From the NCBI GenBank assembly GCA_023436805.1, contig JAEZHT010000092.1, forward strand, positions 1-6,277: a DNA stretch of 6,277 bases, in the 5' to 3' direction. Each line of letters begins with the position of its first letter. Positions within the stretch are counted from its first letter, which is position 1. Below are positions 1-5,973 of the stretch, in pieces. Made by a program: the position numbers and the translations under genes. The notes under the pieces are model-generated. The model was not told where the DNA came from, made no database searches, and saw only the letters and a program-made list of their open reading frames with translations. This DNA comes from Bacillota bacterium. Its GTDB lineage: Bacteria; Bacillota_I; Bacilli_A; Acholeplasmatales; UBA5453.

Positions 1-1416
1 GTACCAGTCTATGCGACAAACTTCACCATGGAATTGATAAAAGACAATTTAAAAGAAGAAGGGTACGATTTAACTAAACTCAAACTTCACGTCATCAATC
101 AAGACTCGATCATTAAATTTGACCATGTGAAAGTGACCTTCTTCACGACAACACACTCCATCCCTGAGAGTGTTGGGGTTGCCATCAACACTGTCGATGG
201 GTCGATTATTTATACCTCAGATTATACTTTTGACCAAAGTGCTGACCCGAGATATCAAACCGATTTCAAGAAAATCAATGAACTTGCAGAAAAGAAAGTC
301 TTGTGTTTACTCACCGAGTCTTTAGGTTCTGGTTTAGTACTGAATGGTTCGATTACTAAAGAACTTGATCACGCTATCAACCAAGCCATTTCAAATGCCA
401 AAGGACGCGTGATTGCTTCCCTATTTTCCTCCGACTTATTGAAAATTCAACGTGTCATCGACATCGCTTTGAAACATAAAAAACGCATCGCCATCATTGG
501 TCGTCGCGCCCAACGCATCGTCGACATCGCGATTGAAATGAGTTATTTAAATATCCCAAAAGAATCGTTGATTGCTTTAAGATACATCGACGATAAAAAC
601 AAAAATGATGACAAAGATATTGTTGCTTTAGTCACAGGTAACCGCCATGAACCTTTCTTCATGTTACAACGCATGTGCAAGAAGGCTGACCGCTTGATCC
701 ATATCGATGAAAATGACGCCGTTTTGGTGGTTGCTTCACCAATCCCTGGTACAGAAAAAATGGCTGCGAAAACCTTGGATATTTTGTACCGCACCGACGC
801 GAAAGTCACCGTGATCGATAAAAAGATATTAACCACATCACACGCCACATCCGATGAAATCAAGATGATGATGAACATGCTTAAACCACGTTATATTTTG
901 CCAGTCATTGGTGAATACCGTATGCAATATGCTGTTCAACGTTTGGCGATGGAAATGGGCTATGATAAAGACCAAGTGTTCTTAATGGACAATGGGGACG
1001 CTTTGGTATTCAAAGATGGCAATCCGGATGTTCAAAGAGCTAGATACCGCAGTGGTGATATCCTAATCGATGGTTCAGCCATTGGTGATGTCAACGACAT
1101 CGTTATCCACGATAGAGAATTGTTATCAGAAGATGGGGTATTATTGATTGTAGCGAACATCAACCCAAGATCTAAACGCATCTTAGGTGAGATTGAAATT
1201 GTCACCAAAGGGTTTGTCTATGTTAAAGAATCAGAACAACTTTTACAAGAGGTCAAAGACTTATTTGTGAAAGCCTGTGATAAGCATTTGAAAGGCAAAT
1301 ACATCAATTGGAACGAACTCAAAACCAACGTCAGAGAAGACATCAATAAGTTCTTATACAAGGAAACGAAACGCAGTCCAATCACGATTCCAGTGATCAT
1401 TGCGACGGAAATATAA
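1..1416 (+). CDS. rnj: RNase J-family protein, N-terminus missing, degenerate active site (RNase J2-like)
   Basis: This is the C-terminal ~471 codons of a metallo-beta-lactamase/beta-CASP ribonuclease of the RNase J family, which process and degrade RNA in the cytoplasm of Gram-positive bacteria. The frame is open from base 1, reading VPVYATNFTMELIKDNL, which matches the RNase J segment after the missing HxHxDH metal motif. The ATG at 28 is therefore internal. A family member is about 555 aa, so roughly 85-95 residues are missing upstream. Conserved parts seen are HSIPES (His at 154-156), TSDYTFD (metal Asp at 220-222), the beta-CASP domain with SPIPGTE, and the C-terminal domain ending in ETKRSPITIPVII. 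Several motifs deviate: ESLGSG replaces the usual DSTN (316-333), TGNRHEP replaces TGSQGEP (634-654), TTSHAT replaces VSGHG/A (His kept at 841-843), and PVIGEYR replaces PVHGEYR (Ile at 907-909 where a metal-binding His is expected). From memory, B. subtilis RNase J2 also lacks this His. Family assignment is firm. Loss of catalysis is an inference. Confidence 0.93.
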   Translation, partial: VPVYATNFTMELIKDNLKEEGYDLTKLKLHVINQDSIIKFDHVKVTFFTTTHSIPESVGVAINTVDGSIIYTSDYTFDQSADPRYQTDFKKINELAEKKVLCLLTESLGSGLVLNGSITKELDHAINQAISNAKGRVIASLFSSDLLKIQRVIDIALKHKKRIAIIGRRAQRIVDIAIEMSYLNIPKESLIALRYIDDKNKNDDKDIVALVTGNRHEPFFMLQRMCKKADRLIHIDENDAVLVVASPIPGTEKMAAKTLDILYRTDAKVTVIDKKILTTSHATSDEIKMMMNMLKPRYILPVIGEYRMQYAVQRLAMEMGYDKDQVFLMDNGDALVFKDGNPDVQRARYRSGDILIDGSAIGDVNDIVIHDRELLSEDGVLLIVANINPRSKRILGEIEIVTKGFVYVKESEQLLQEVKDLFVKACDKHLKGKYINWNELKTNVREDINKFLYKETKRSPITIPVIIATEI

Positions 1417-1417
1417 T

Positions 1418-2149
1418 ATGTTTAATAAGATACTTTACGCCGTCATTACCGTGATTTTAGTGGTGGTCATATACATAACTTCATTGCTTGGCATCATCTA
1501 TGAACGACAAGCCATTTTATTAGAACAATTGATTGACACATCGATTGAACAACAGGATTTTACCAATTACATTAAGTACTCATCGCTATATTACGCTGAA
1601 TTGAATCCAGTGACAGTCAATGACCATGAGGATTATCAAGTCACTTATTTTAAAACAATTGAACGCAATCGAAGTGGTGAAGTCATTAGTCAACTCATTG
1701 TCTTCGTGATGGCAAATGAACCAGTCACGATGAGTGATTCTGAAAAAGATACCAACGACCAAACCCGCATGGAAGTTTGGGTCAATGGCGTCAAAACGTA
1801 TTCAACCAAAGACGATGATATCTATAAAGATTTCGCCATCAGTTGGGGCTTGAAAGAACAAGATTTCTACTATTATAACTTCCTCATTGAAAATGAAGAT
1901 TTCGATGTAAAATTATTCGACTATACAGGCTTTCCAATCGAAATTGCGACCATTGATTTACCAGTGGTTGACCTAAATAACGAATCCAGTTATGCAGCCG
2001 CAGGGTTTGAAATATCCTATACAGTAGATGAAGTTGAAGACATGCTAGATATTCAAAATCATATTTGGAAAATATACATGTATATCGGGATTTTTATGGT
2101 GATTGATATCGCTTTTGCATTCTTTATATTCAGAAGAAAATCCGCTTAA
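1418..2149 (+). CDS. Hypothetical protein with N- and C-terminal membrane segments
   Basis: This is a 243-aa protein I do not recognise. It begins with a short MFNK and one long hydrophobic segment (about residues 4-28). About 190 mostly polar residues rich in Asp, Glu and Tyr follow. A second hydrophobic segment (about 219-238) ends in the basic tail RRKSA. The predicted topology is both ends inside and the large middle domain outside. I see no cysteine pairs, lipobox or known catalytic motif. The ATG at 1418 is one base after the RNase J stop and has a weak GGA about 8 bases upstream. An in-frame TTG at 1400 would give six extra charged residues (MRRKYN) inside the RNase J gene, which is less likely. 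The one-base spacing and the terminator just downstream make it the last gene of the RNase J transcription unit. A functional link to RNase J is suggested only by position. Confidence 0.85.
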   Translation: MFNKILYAVITVILVVVIYITSLLGIIYERQAILLEQLIDTSIEQQDFTNYIKYSSLYYAELNPVTVNDHEDYQVTYFKTIERNRSGEVISQLIVFVMANEPVTMSDSEKDTNDQTRMEVWVNGVKTYSTKDDDIYKDFAISWGLKEQDFYYYNFLIENEDFDVKLFDYTGFPIEIATIDLPVVDLNNESSYAAAGFEISYTVDEVEDMLDIQNHIWKIYMYIGIFMVIDIAFAFFIFRRKSA

Positions 2150-2157
2150 AATCAAAC

Positions 2158-2183
2158 AAAATGACCAGTGATGGTCATTTTTT
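2158..2183 (+). terminator. Rho-independent terminator of the RNase J/membrane-protein unit
   Basis: A perfect stem is formed by ATGACCA (2161-2167) and TGGTCAT (2172-2178) with a GTGA loop. It can be extended by AAA/TTT pairs to 10 bp and is followed by a run of T residues to 2183. It lies 8 bases after the stop of the membrane-protein gene, where a terminator is expected. It separates that unit from the glucan operon. Confidence 0.88.
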
Positions 2184-2187
2184 ACTA

Positions 2188-2280
2188 TGTAAAGGGTGAA
2201 TTTTAATGAGTTATATAAGATTTCATCCAAAAAGCCTGCTTTAACATATAAGAAAAATTTCATTCGTGAAACCCTTTACA
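2188..2280. repeat. 10-bp perfect inverted repeat flanking the intergenic region
   Basis: TGTAAAGGGT at 2188-2197 is the exact reverse complement of ACCCTTTACA at 2271-2280, with 73 bases between the arms. The right arm includes the -35 box TTTACA of the glucan operon promoter. The left arm sits just after the terminator of the preceding unit. A perfect 10-bp pair is not expected often by chance in so short a region, but AT-rich composition lowers its weight. It could be a pair of half-sites for one protein, a long-range RNA stem, or coincidence. The rest of the intergenic stretch is AT-rich, with no gene I can support. Confidence 0.5.
2267..2280. promoter_or_regulatory. cre/LacI-type operator-like site overlapping the -35 box
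   Basis: TGAAACCCTTTACA fits the general catabolite-responsive element pattern TGWAANCGNTNWCA at 13 of 14 positions. The miss is in the central CG, which here is CC. The site covers the -35 box TTTACA, where a bound LacI/GalR-family protein such as CcpA would block RNA polymerase. The central CG is normally the most conserved part, so this is a weak call. It could be a second, poorer site for the operon's own LacI repressor, centred 44 bp upstream of the main operator. Confidence 0.35.
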
Positions 2281-2302
2281 ATTCTTTTTTATAAGATATA
2301 AT
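2275..2302 (+). promoter_or_regulatory. Sigma-A-type promoter of the glucan operon
   Basis: The -35 box is TTTACA (2275-2280) and the -10 box is TATAAT (2297-2302), with 16 bases between them. The -10 is a perfect consensus and the -35 differs by one base from TTGACA. Transcription should start near 2308-2311, giving a leader of about 35 bases before the ATG at 2346. No other promoter this good is seen in the intergenic region, and the four genes downstream have no gap large enough for another. Confidence 0.82.
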
Positions 2303-2310
2303 GGAATTAA

Positions 2311-2324
2311 GGAAACCGATTTCC
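2311..2324. promoter_or_regulatory. LacI-family operator at the transcription start
   Basis: GGAAACCGATTTCC is a palindrome at 12 of 14 positions centred on CG, the usual form of LacI/GalR-family operators. It starts about 9 bases after the -10 box, at the predicted start of transcription, so a bound repressor would block initiation or early elongation. A LacI-family gene is the last visible gene of the same operon (5974 onward), which makes it the natural ligand and implies self-repression. The match to the cre pattern is 12 of 14, with the outer T/A replaced by G/C, so a dedicated repressor seems more likely than CcpA. Confidence 0.75.
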
Positions 2325-2345
2325 AAAACAGCGTGAGGTGTTCAA

Positions 2346-4856
2346 ATGGGAACGATTGAAAAACAAAATTTAAAAGGATACACAGGCTACTATTTCCCGT
2401 TATTCAATAAAACGGGCTTAATGTCATACATTACCCCGACATTATCTGGCGACATTAAACTAGATTATCATCATTATGTCACAGAACCATTTTCTGAGAA
2501 AGACTTGGTCAATAGTCTTTTTTCACGTAACATCATCTTCACCGTCGATGGTAAAGCATACCACTTGAATGGAAATATGCCACACCAACAAAACGACCGT
2601 ATTGACCTAAAGGTTGGACCACTCTACCAAGTGGTTGAAAGAAAGAATAAAAAGGTATCATTGAAAACAACGTCATTCATCGTGAATGATGACCCAATTG
2701 AACTCCATGAAGTTGTATTCACCAATCTAGCAGATAAACCAGTCAAACTCGATGTCCTAACGGCTTCACCACTGTATGGTAGAAGTGCGGACAATTTAAG
2801 AGACCACAGACACGTCACCTCATTACTGAACCGTGTTTGGGTTAAAGAACATTTAATTGAATTGAAGCCAACCTTGTCGTTTGACGAACGTGGACATAAA
2901 CCGAATGATGTATTTTACGGTTTCCATGCGAAATCGGACGACATGAAAGTCAAAGCATATTACCCATCGCTCGATGCGTTTGTAGGAAAAGGCAATCTCT
3001 TATACCCACAACCCAATCAAGCATCACAAATCGGTGATTATGTTGAAGGCTATGAAGCCATGGGTGGGGTCTTATTTGACACTGTGGTTGTTCAACCGAA
3101 CGCATCGGTTACACTATACATGGGTTTTTCAGCGAGTTATGAAGATAAATTAGGCTCATTCAATGCCTATTTAAATAAAAAGGCGTTTGACCAAGCCTTT
3201 GAAGCTTCCAAAGCATATTGGTTAGATGAAGTAACACGTCTACAATTCTCCTATGGTAGTGCAGAAAAGACTGCTTTATTGGACATGGTAGCGATTCAAC
3301 CCATCTTAAGAAGATTCTTTGGTAATTCCTACATGCCACACCACGATTATGGTAAAGGTGGTAAAGGGTGGCGTGACTTATGGCAGGATTTATTGTCTTT
3401 AATCATGTATAATGACCCAACCGTCAAAGAAGCGTTGGTCAATAACTTCGCTGGTATTCGTATCGATGGTTCAAATGCAACCATCATTGGTTCGAAGAAA
3501 GGTGAATTCAAAGCCGATCGTAATAACATTGTTCGTGTTTGGAGCGACCATGGCGCATGGCCACTAATCACGACGCTCATGTATATCCATGAAACTGGGG
3601 ATTTGGATTTCTTATGGATTAACACCCCTTACTTTGAAGACCAATTTACGCACTATACGAAACAAACCAAAAAAGTATTCGCTAAAGATTACGTCCTTCG
3701 TGTCAATGAAACACCGTATCAAGGGTCGATTTATGAACACTTACTATTGGAAAATGTCGTCGCTGCATTGAATATTGGCGAACAAGGCTTCATCAAACTC
3801 GAAGATGCCGACTGGAACGATGGCTTAGACATGGCCAGCAAAAAAGGTGAAACCTTGGCGTTCACCCATTTCTACGCGAACAATCTACGTCTTTTGGCTG
3901 AAATCTTAGAAGTATCGAATCAAACTGAAATCACGCTATTTAAGTCGCTCGCTGAACTCAGCTTAAACATCCACAAAGACGCAGACTTGGAAAAATTCTT
4001 CCATGACGTCGCTCATTTCGATGGGTCTTTGGTTTCCGTCAATGTCCTTAAATTGTCTCAAGCATTGAAAGCCAAAGCCAAACAGATGATCAAACATTTA
4101 GAAGCATTTGGTGTTCATCCAACGGGGGCATTACAATCCTATATTGACAACGATGGTCTGTTCTTAGACCGTAAAGACACGTTATCCTTAACCGGACAAA
4201 CCATGGCTTTGTTATCCGAAACCGTATCTAAAAAGCGTGCTTCAAACATTGCCATAGAAACCAAAAAAGCCTTATTTGACGCCAATATTGGTGGATATAA
4301 GCTCAACTCTAACTTCCATGAAGTCAAACTTAACATGGGCCGTGCCTATGGTTTTGCTTACGGACACAAGGAAAATGGGGCTGTATTCTCTCACATGGCT
4401 GTGATGTATGCGTATGGCTTATACCAATATGATTTGGTTAAATATGGACATCAAGCCATGAACGCCTTGATGAATCGTGCTTTACATAAAGATGCAAACA
4501 TGTTGGCTGGTATCCCAGAATACTTCACACCTAAGGGTGAAGGCAAATACAGTTACCTCACCGGATCAGCCTCATGGTTACTCAAATTATTACGTACCGA
4601 AGTCTTTGGTATTCAAATGCATTTAGGTACCTTGACTTTGAATCCAAAATTGACAAAATCCGATTTCATCGATGGCAAAGCCTGGATTGAAACGTATTTA
4701 TTTGGTCAAAAACGTCGTATCACCTACCACAATCCAAAAGGGTTAGACTATGGTCGTTATGACATCAAGAAAATTGAATTGAATCAACGTCAGGTGCCAA
4801 ATTACTTTGTAGAACTCGACGGCAACTTGGAGGTGTATTTAGATGAAAGGTATTGA
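2346..4856 (+). CDS. GH94-type glycoside phosphorylase, probably laminaribiose/beta-1,3-glucan phosphorylase
   Basis: This 836-aa cytoplasmic enzyme (no signal peptide) belongs to the inverting beta-glucoside phosphorylases (clan GH-Q: GH94, GH149, GH161). They cleave beta-linked gluco-oligosaccharides with phosphate to give alpha-glucose 1-phosphate. The N-terminal ~270 residues form the beta-sandwich, and the (alpha/alpha)6 barrel follows. Visible motifs are GWRDLWQD (341-348, sugar binding), DADWND (487-492, Asp489 the likely general acid), GHKENGAVFSH (673-683) and YLTGSASW (737-744), the last two fitting the phosphate site. The C-terminal domain begins near GIQMHLG (755). Length fits GH94 (about 800-840 aa). 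The adjacent GH16 glucanase favours a beta-1,3 substrate, and I recall a characterised laminaribiose phosphorylase from Acholeplasma laidlawii. The N-terminus is unlike that of classical cellobiose phosphorylases. A GH161-type beta-1,3-oligoglucan phosphorylase is the main alternative. The start has a good GAGGTG 5 bases upstream. It is the first gene of the operon, behind promoter and operator. Confidence 0.85.
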   Translation: MGTIEKQNLKGYTGYYFPLFNKTGLMSYITPTLSGDIKLDYHHYVTEPFSEKDLVNSLFSRNIIFTVDGKAYHLNGNMPHQQNDRIDLKVGPLYQVVERKNKKVSLKTTSFIVNDDPIELHEVVFTNLADKPVKLDVLTASPLYGRSADNLRDHRHVTSLLNRVWVKEHLIELKPTLSFDERGHKPNDVFYGFHAKSDDMKVKAYYPSLDAFVGKGNLLYPQPNQASQIGDYVEGYEAMGGVLFDTVVVQPNASVTLYMGFSASYEDKLGSFNAYLNKKAFDQAFEASKAYWLDEVTRLQFSYGSAEKTALLDMVAIQPILRRFFGNSYMPHHDYGKGGKGWRDLWQDLLSLIMYNDPTVKEALVNNFAGIRIDGSNATIIGSKKGEFKADRNNIVRVWSDHGAWPLITTLMYIHETGDLDFLWINTPYFEDQFTHYTKQTKKVFAKDYVLRVNETPYQGSIYEHLLLENVVAALNIGEQGFIKLEDADWNDGLDMASKKGETLAFTHFYANNLRLLAEILEVSNQTEITLFKSLAELSLNIHKDADLEKFFHDVAHFDGSLVSVNVLKLSQALKAKAKQMIKHLEAFGVHPTGALQSYIDNDGLFLDRKDTLSLTGQTMALLSETVSKKRASNIAIETKKALFDANIGGYKLNSNFHEVKLNMGRAYGFAYGHKENGAVFSHMAVMYAYGLYQYDLVKYGHQAMNALMNRALHKDANMLAGIPEYFTPKGEGKYSYLTGSASWLLKLLRTEVFGIQMHLGTLTLNPKLTKSDFIDGKAWIETYLFGQKRRITYHNPKGLDYGRYDIKKIELNQRQVPNYFVELDGNLEVYLDERY

Positions 4857-5247
4857 AGTGCACCATTTTGACGGTATTGGGTATCAAAAACTATACCATT
4901 ACCAATCTTGGCGTATCGCCATTTTGAACTACATTGAAGAACTTGAACCACAAAACATCCACCGCTTTCAAGCCCACGATTTAACGGATGAAGCATTTGT
5001 GTTGTTAGACGGGGCTTGTACCATCTTCATTATGGAAAATGATCAAATTGTGCCCATCCATTTAGAACCAAAAAAAGTATACAACATCAAAAAAGGGGTA
5101 TTTCATTCCCATACCTTATCGAAAAACTGTAAATTACTCATCATTGAAGAAGAAAACACATCAGATGATAATTCACCAGAACTTGTCTTAACAGAAGTAC
5201 AAAAACAACAATTAATAGAATTCGCGAGGATGAATCATGGCCTTTAA
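4843..5247 (+). CDS. Small cupin-fold protein of unknown role in the glucan operon
   Basis: This 134-aa protein is a single-domain cupin. Residues 40-63 resemble cupin motif 1 (His40, His45, Glu50, Gly57). Residues 84-90 (KGVFHSH) resemble motif 2, with His88 in the usual metal position. Strict HxH spacing would put Gln43 where the first metal-binding His normally is, so the metal site may have three ligands or be altered. The tail has an acidic NTSDDNSPE stretch followed by a predicted helix. I recall similar small cupins beside sugar genes in Firmicutes, but know of no assigned function. The gene overlaps the phosphorylase end by 14 bases and has a strong TTGGAGGTG at 4828-4836, so it is well translated and probably coupled. 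It could be a sugar epimerase or isomerase-like enzyme, a sugar-binding regulator, or a partner of a neighbouring enzyme. None of these is proven. Confidence 0.8.
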   Translation: MKGIEVHHFDGIGYQKLYHYQSWRIAILNYIEELEPQNIHRFQAHDLTDEAFVLLDGACTIFIMENDQIVPIHLEPKKVYNIKKGVFHSHTLSKNCKLLIIEEENTSDDNSPELVLTEVQKQQLIEFARMNHGL

Positions 5248-5968
5248 ATTATTGTGGCAAGATCTTTTTGATAAAGATGGTAAACCCGATGAATCGAATT
5301 GGGTTTACGAAACAGGTGGCCACGGCTTTGGTAATGGGGAAGCCCAATACTATACAGACAGATTAAAAAATGCGTTCGTCAAAGATGGTTTGCTCAACAT
5401 CGTTGCGTATAAAGAAAATTACGAGAAAAATCACTATACTTCAGCCAAATTAACGACTTACGGTAAGAAATCCATCTTATTTGGTCGTGTTGAAGTGTGC
5501 GCAAAATTGCCTTTAGGTTTAGGTACTTGGCCTGCCATTTGGTTGTTATCAGACGCGTTCAAAAAAGGCGTTTCATGGCCGCTATGTGGTGAAATCGACT
5601 TGATGGAACACGTCGGTAATCACCCAGGATTCGTACATTTTTCCTTACACTCAAAGAGTTATAACCACTTAAATCACTTACAACCAACCCACATCGTTGA
5701 AGATATGGCGTTGACCCAAGGCTTTCACGAATATGCCTTTGAGTGGGACGAAGAAGAACTCCGTTTCTTCATCGATAAAAAACACCATATTACCTTCCAT
5801 CGAGGGGACGAACACCGCCTCACAGATGAAGGTGGTTGGCCATTCCATCAACCGTTTTACCTCATTTTAAACTTAGCCTTAGGTGGCTGGTGGGGCGGTA
5901 AGATCGATGATAGCATCTTCCCTGTCACGATGCAGTTTAAATATGTTAAAGTGTACGAAAGGATTTGA
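5237..5968 (+). CDS. GH16 endo-beta-1,3-(1,4)-glucanase (laminarinase type), no signal peptide
   Basis: This 243-aa protein is essentially one GH16 catalytic domain. It cuts beta-1,3-glucan or mixed-linkage beta-glucan internally with retention of configuration. The hallmark GEIDLMEHVG lies at 118-127, with Glu119 as nucleophile, Asp121 as helper and Glu124 as acid/base. The extra residue in EIDLME is the laminarinase form, unlike the EIDIE of lichenases. Other family signatures are the N-terminal LLWQDLFD, WVYETGGHGFGNGEAQYYT (22-40), GTWPAIWLL (96-104) and FYLILNLALGGWWGG (207-221). The domain starts almost at residue 1, so no signal peptide or membrane anchor is present and the enzyme should be cytoplasmic. 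Many laminarinases are secreted. The ATG at 5237 overlaps the cupin stop by 11 bases and has GAGGA about 6 bases upstream. With the phosphorylase, it suggests processing of imported laminari-oligosaccharides. Confidence 0.92.
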   Translation: MAFKLLWQDLFDKDGKPDESNWVYETGGHGFGNGEAQYYTDRLKNAFVKDGLLNIVAYKENYEKNHYTSAKLTTYGKKSILFGRVEVCAKLPLGLGTWPAIWLLSDAFKKGVSWPLCGEIDLMEHVGNHPGFVHFSLHSKSYNHLNHLQPTHIVEDMALTQGFHEYAFEWDEEELRFFIDKKHHITFHRGDEHRLTDEGGWPFHQPFYLILNLALGGWWGGKIDDSIFPVTMQFKYVKVYERI

Positions 5969-5973
5969 GTGGA

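Noticed and set aside
543..878. Minus-strand open frame of 111 codons inside the RNase J gene
   Set aside because: It lies wholly opposite a well-conserved coding region, has no ribosome binding site, and its translation looks like no known protein.
28..1416. ATG at 28 as the true start of the RNase J gene
   Set aside because: The frame is open from base 1, and the nine codons before the ATG (VPVYATNFT) match the conserved RNase J sequence. The real start lies upstream of the window.
1400..1417. TTG at 1400 as the start of the membrane protein
   Set aside because: It would place six charged residues before the membrane segment and begin inside the RNase J gene without a good ribosome binding site. 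The ATG at 1418 is simpler.
2206..2244. Twelve-codon reading frame (MSYIRFHPKSLL) with AAAGGGTG upstream
   Set aside because: It lies between a terminator and the next promoter with no promoter of its own visible. At this length, chance is the better explanation.
2212..2265. Near-direct repeats ATATAAGA...TTTCAT at 2212-2226 and 2246-2263
   Set aside because: The two copies differ by an internal AAAA insertion and the sequence is AT-rich. I see no basis for calling them regulatory sites.
3347..3625. Minus-strand open frame of 92 codons inside the phosphorylase gene
   Set aside because: It is antisense to the conserved catalytic barrel. Such frames arise from the codon bias of the real gene. 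The other short antisense frames (for example 1218-1400, 2045-2263, 2624-2818, 4139-4336, 4802-4996) are rejected for the same reason.
3589..3771. Plus-strand 60-codon frame within the phosphorylase
   Set aside because: It is an out-of-frame shadow of the conserved GH94-type coding sequence, with no independent support.
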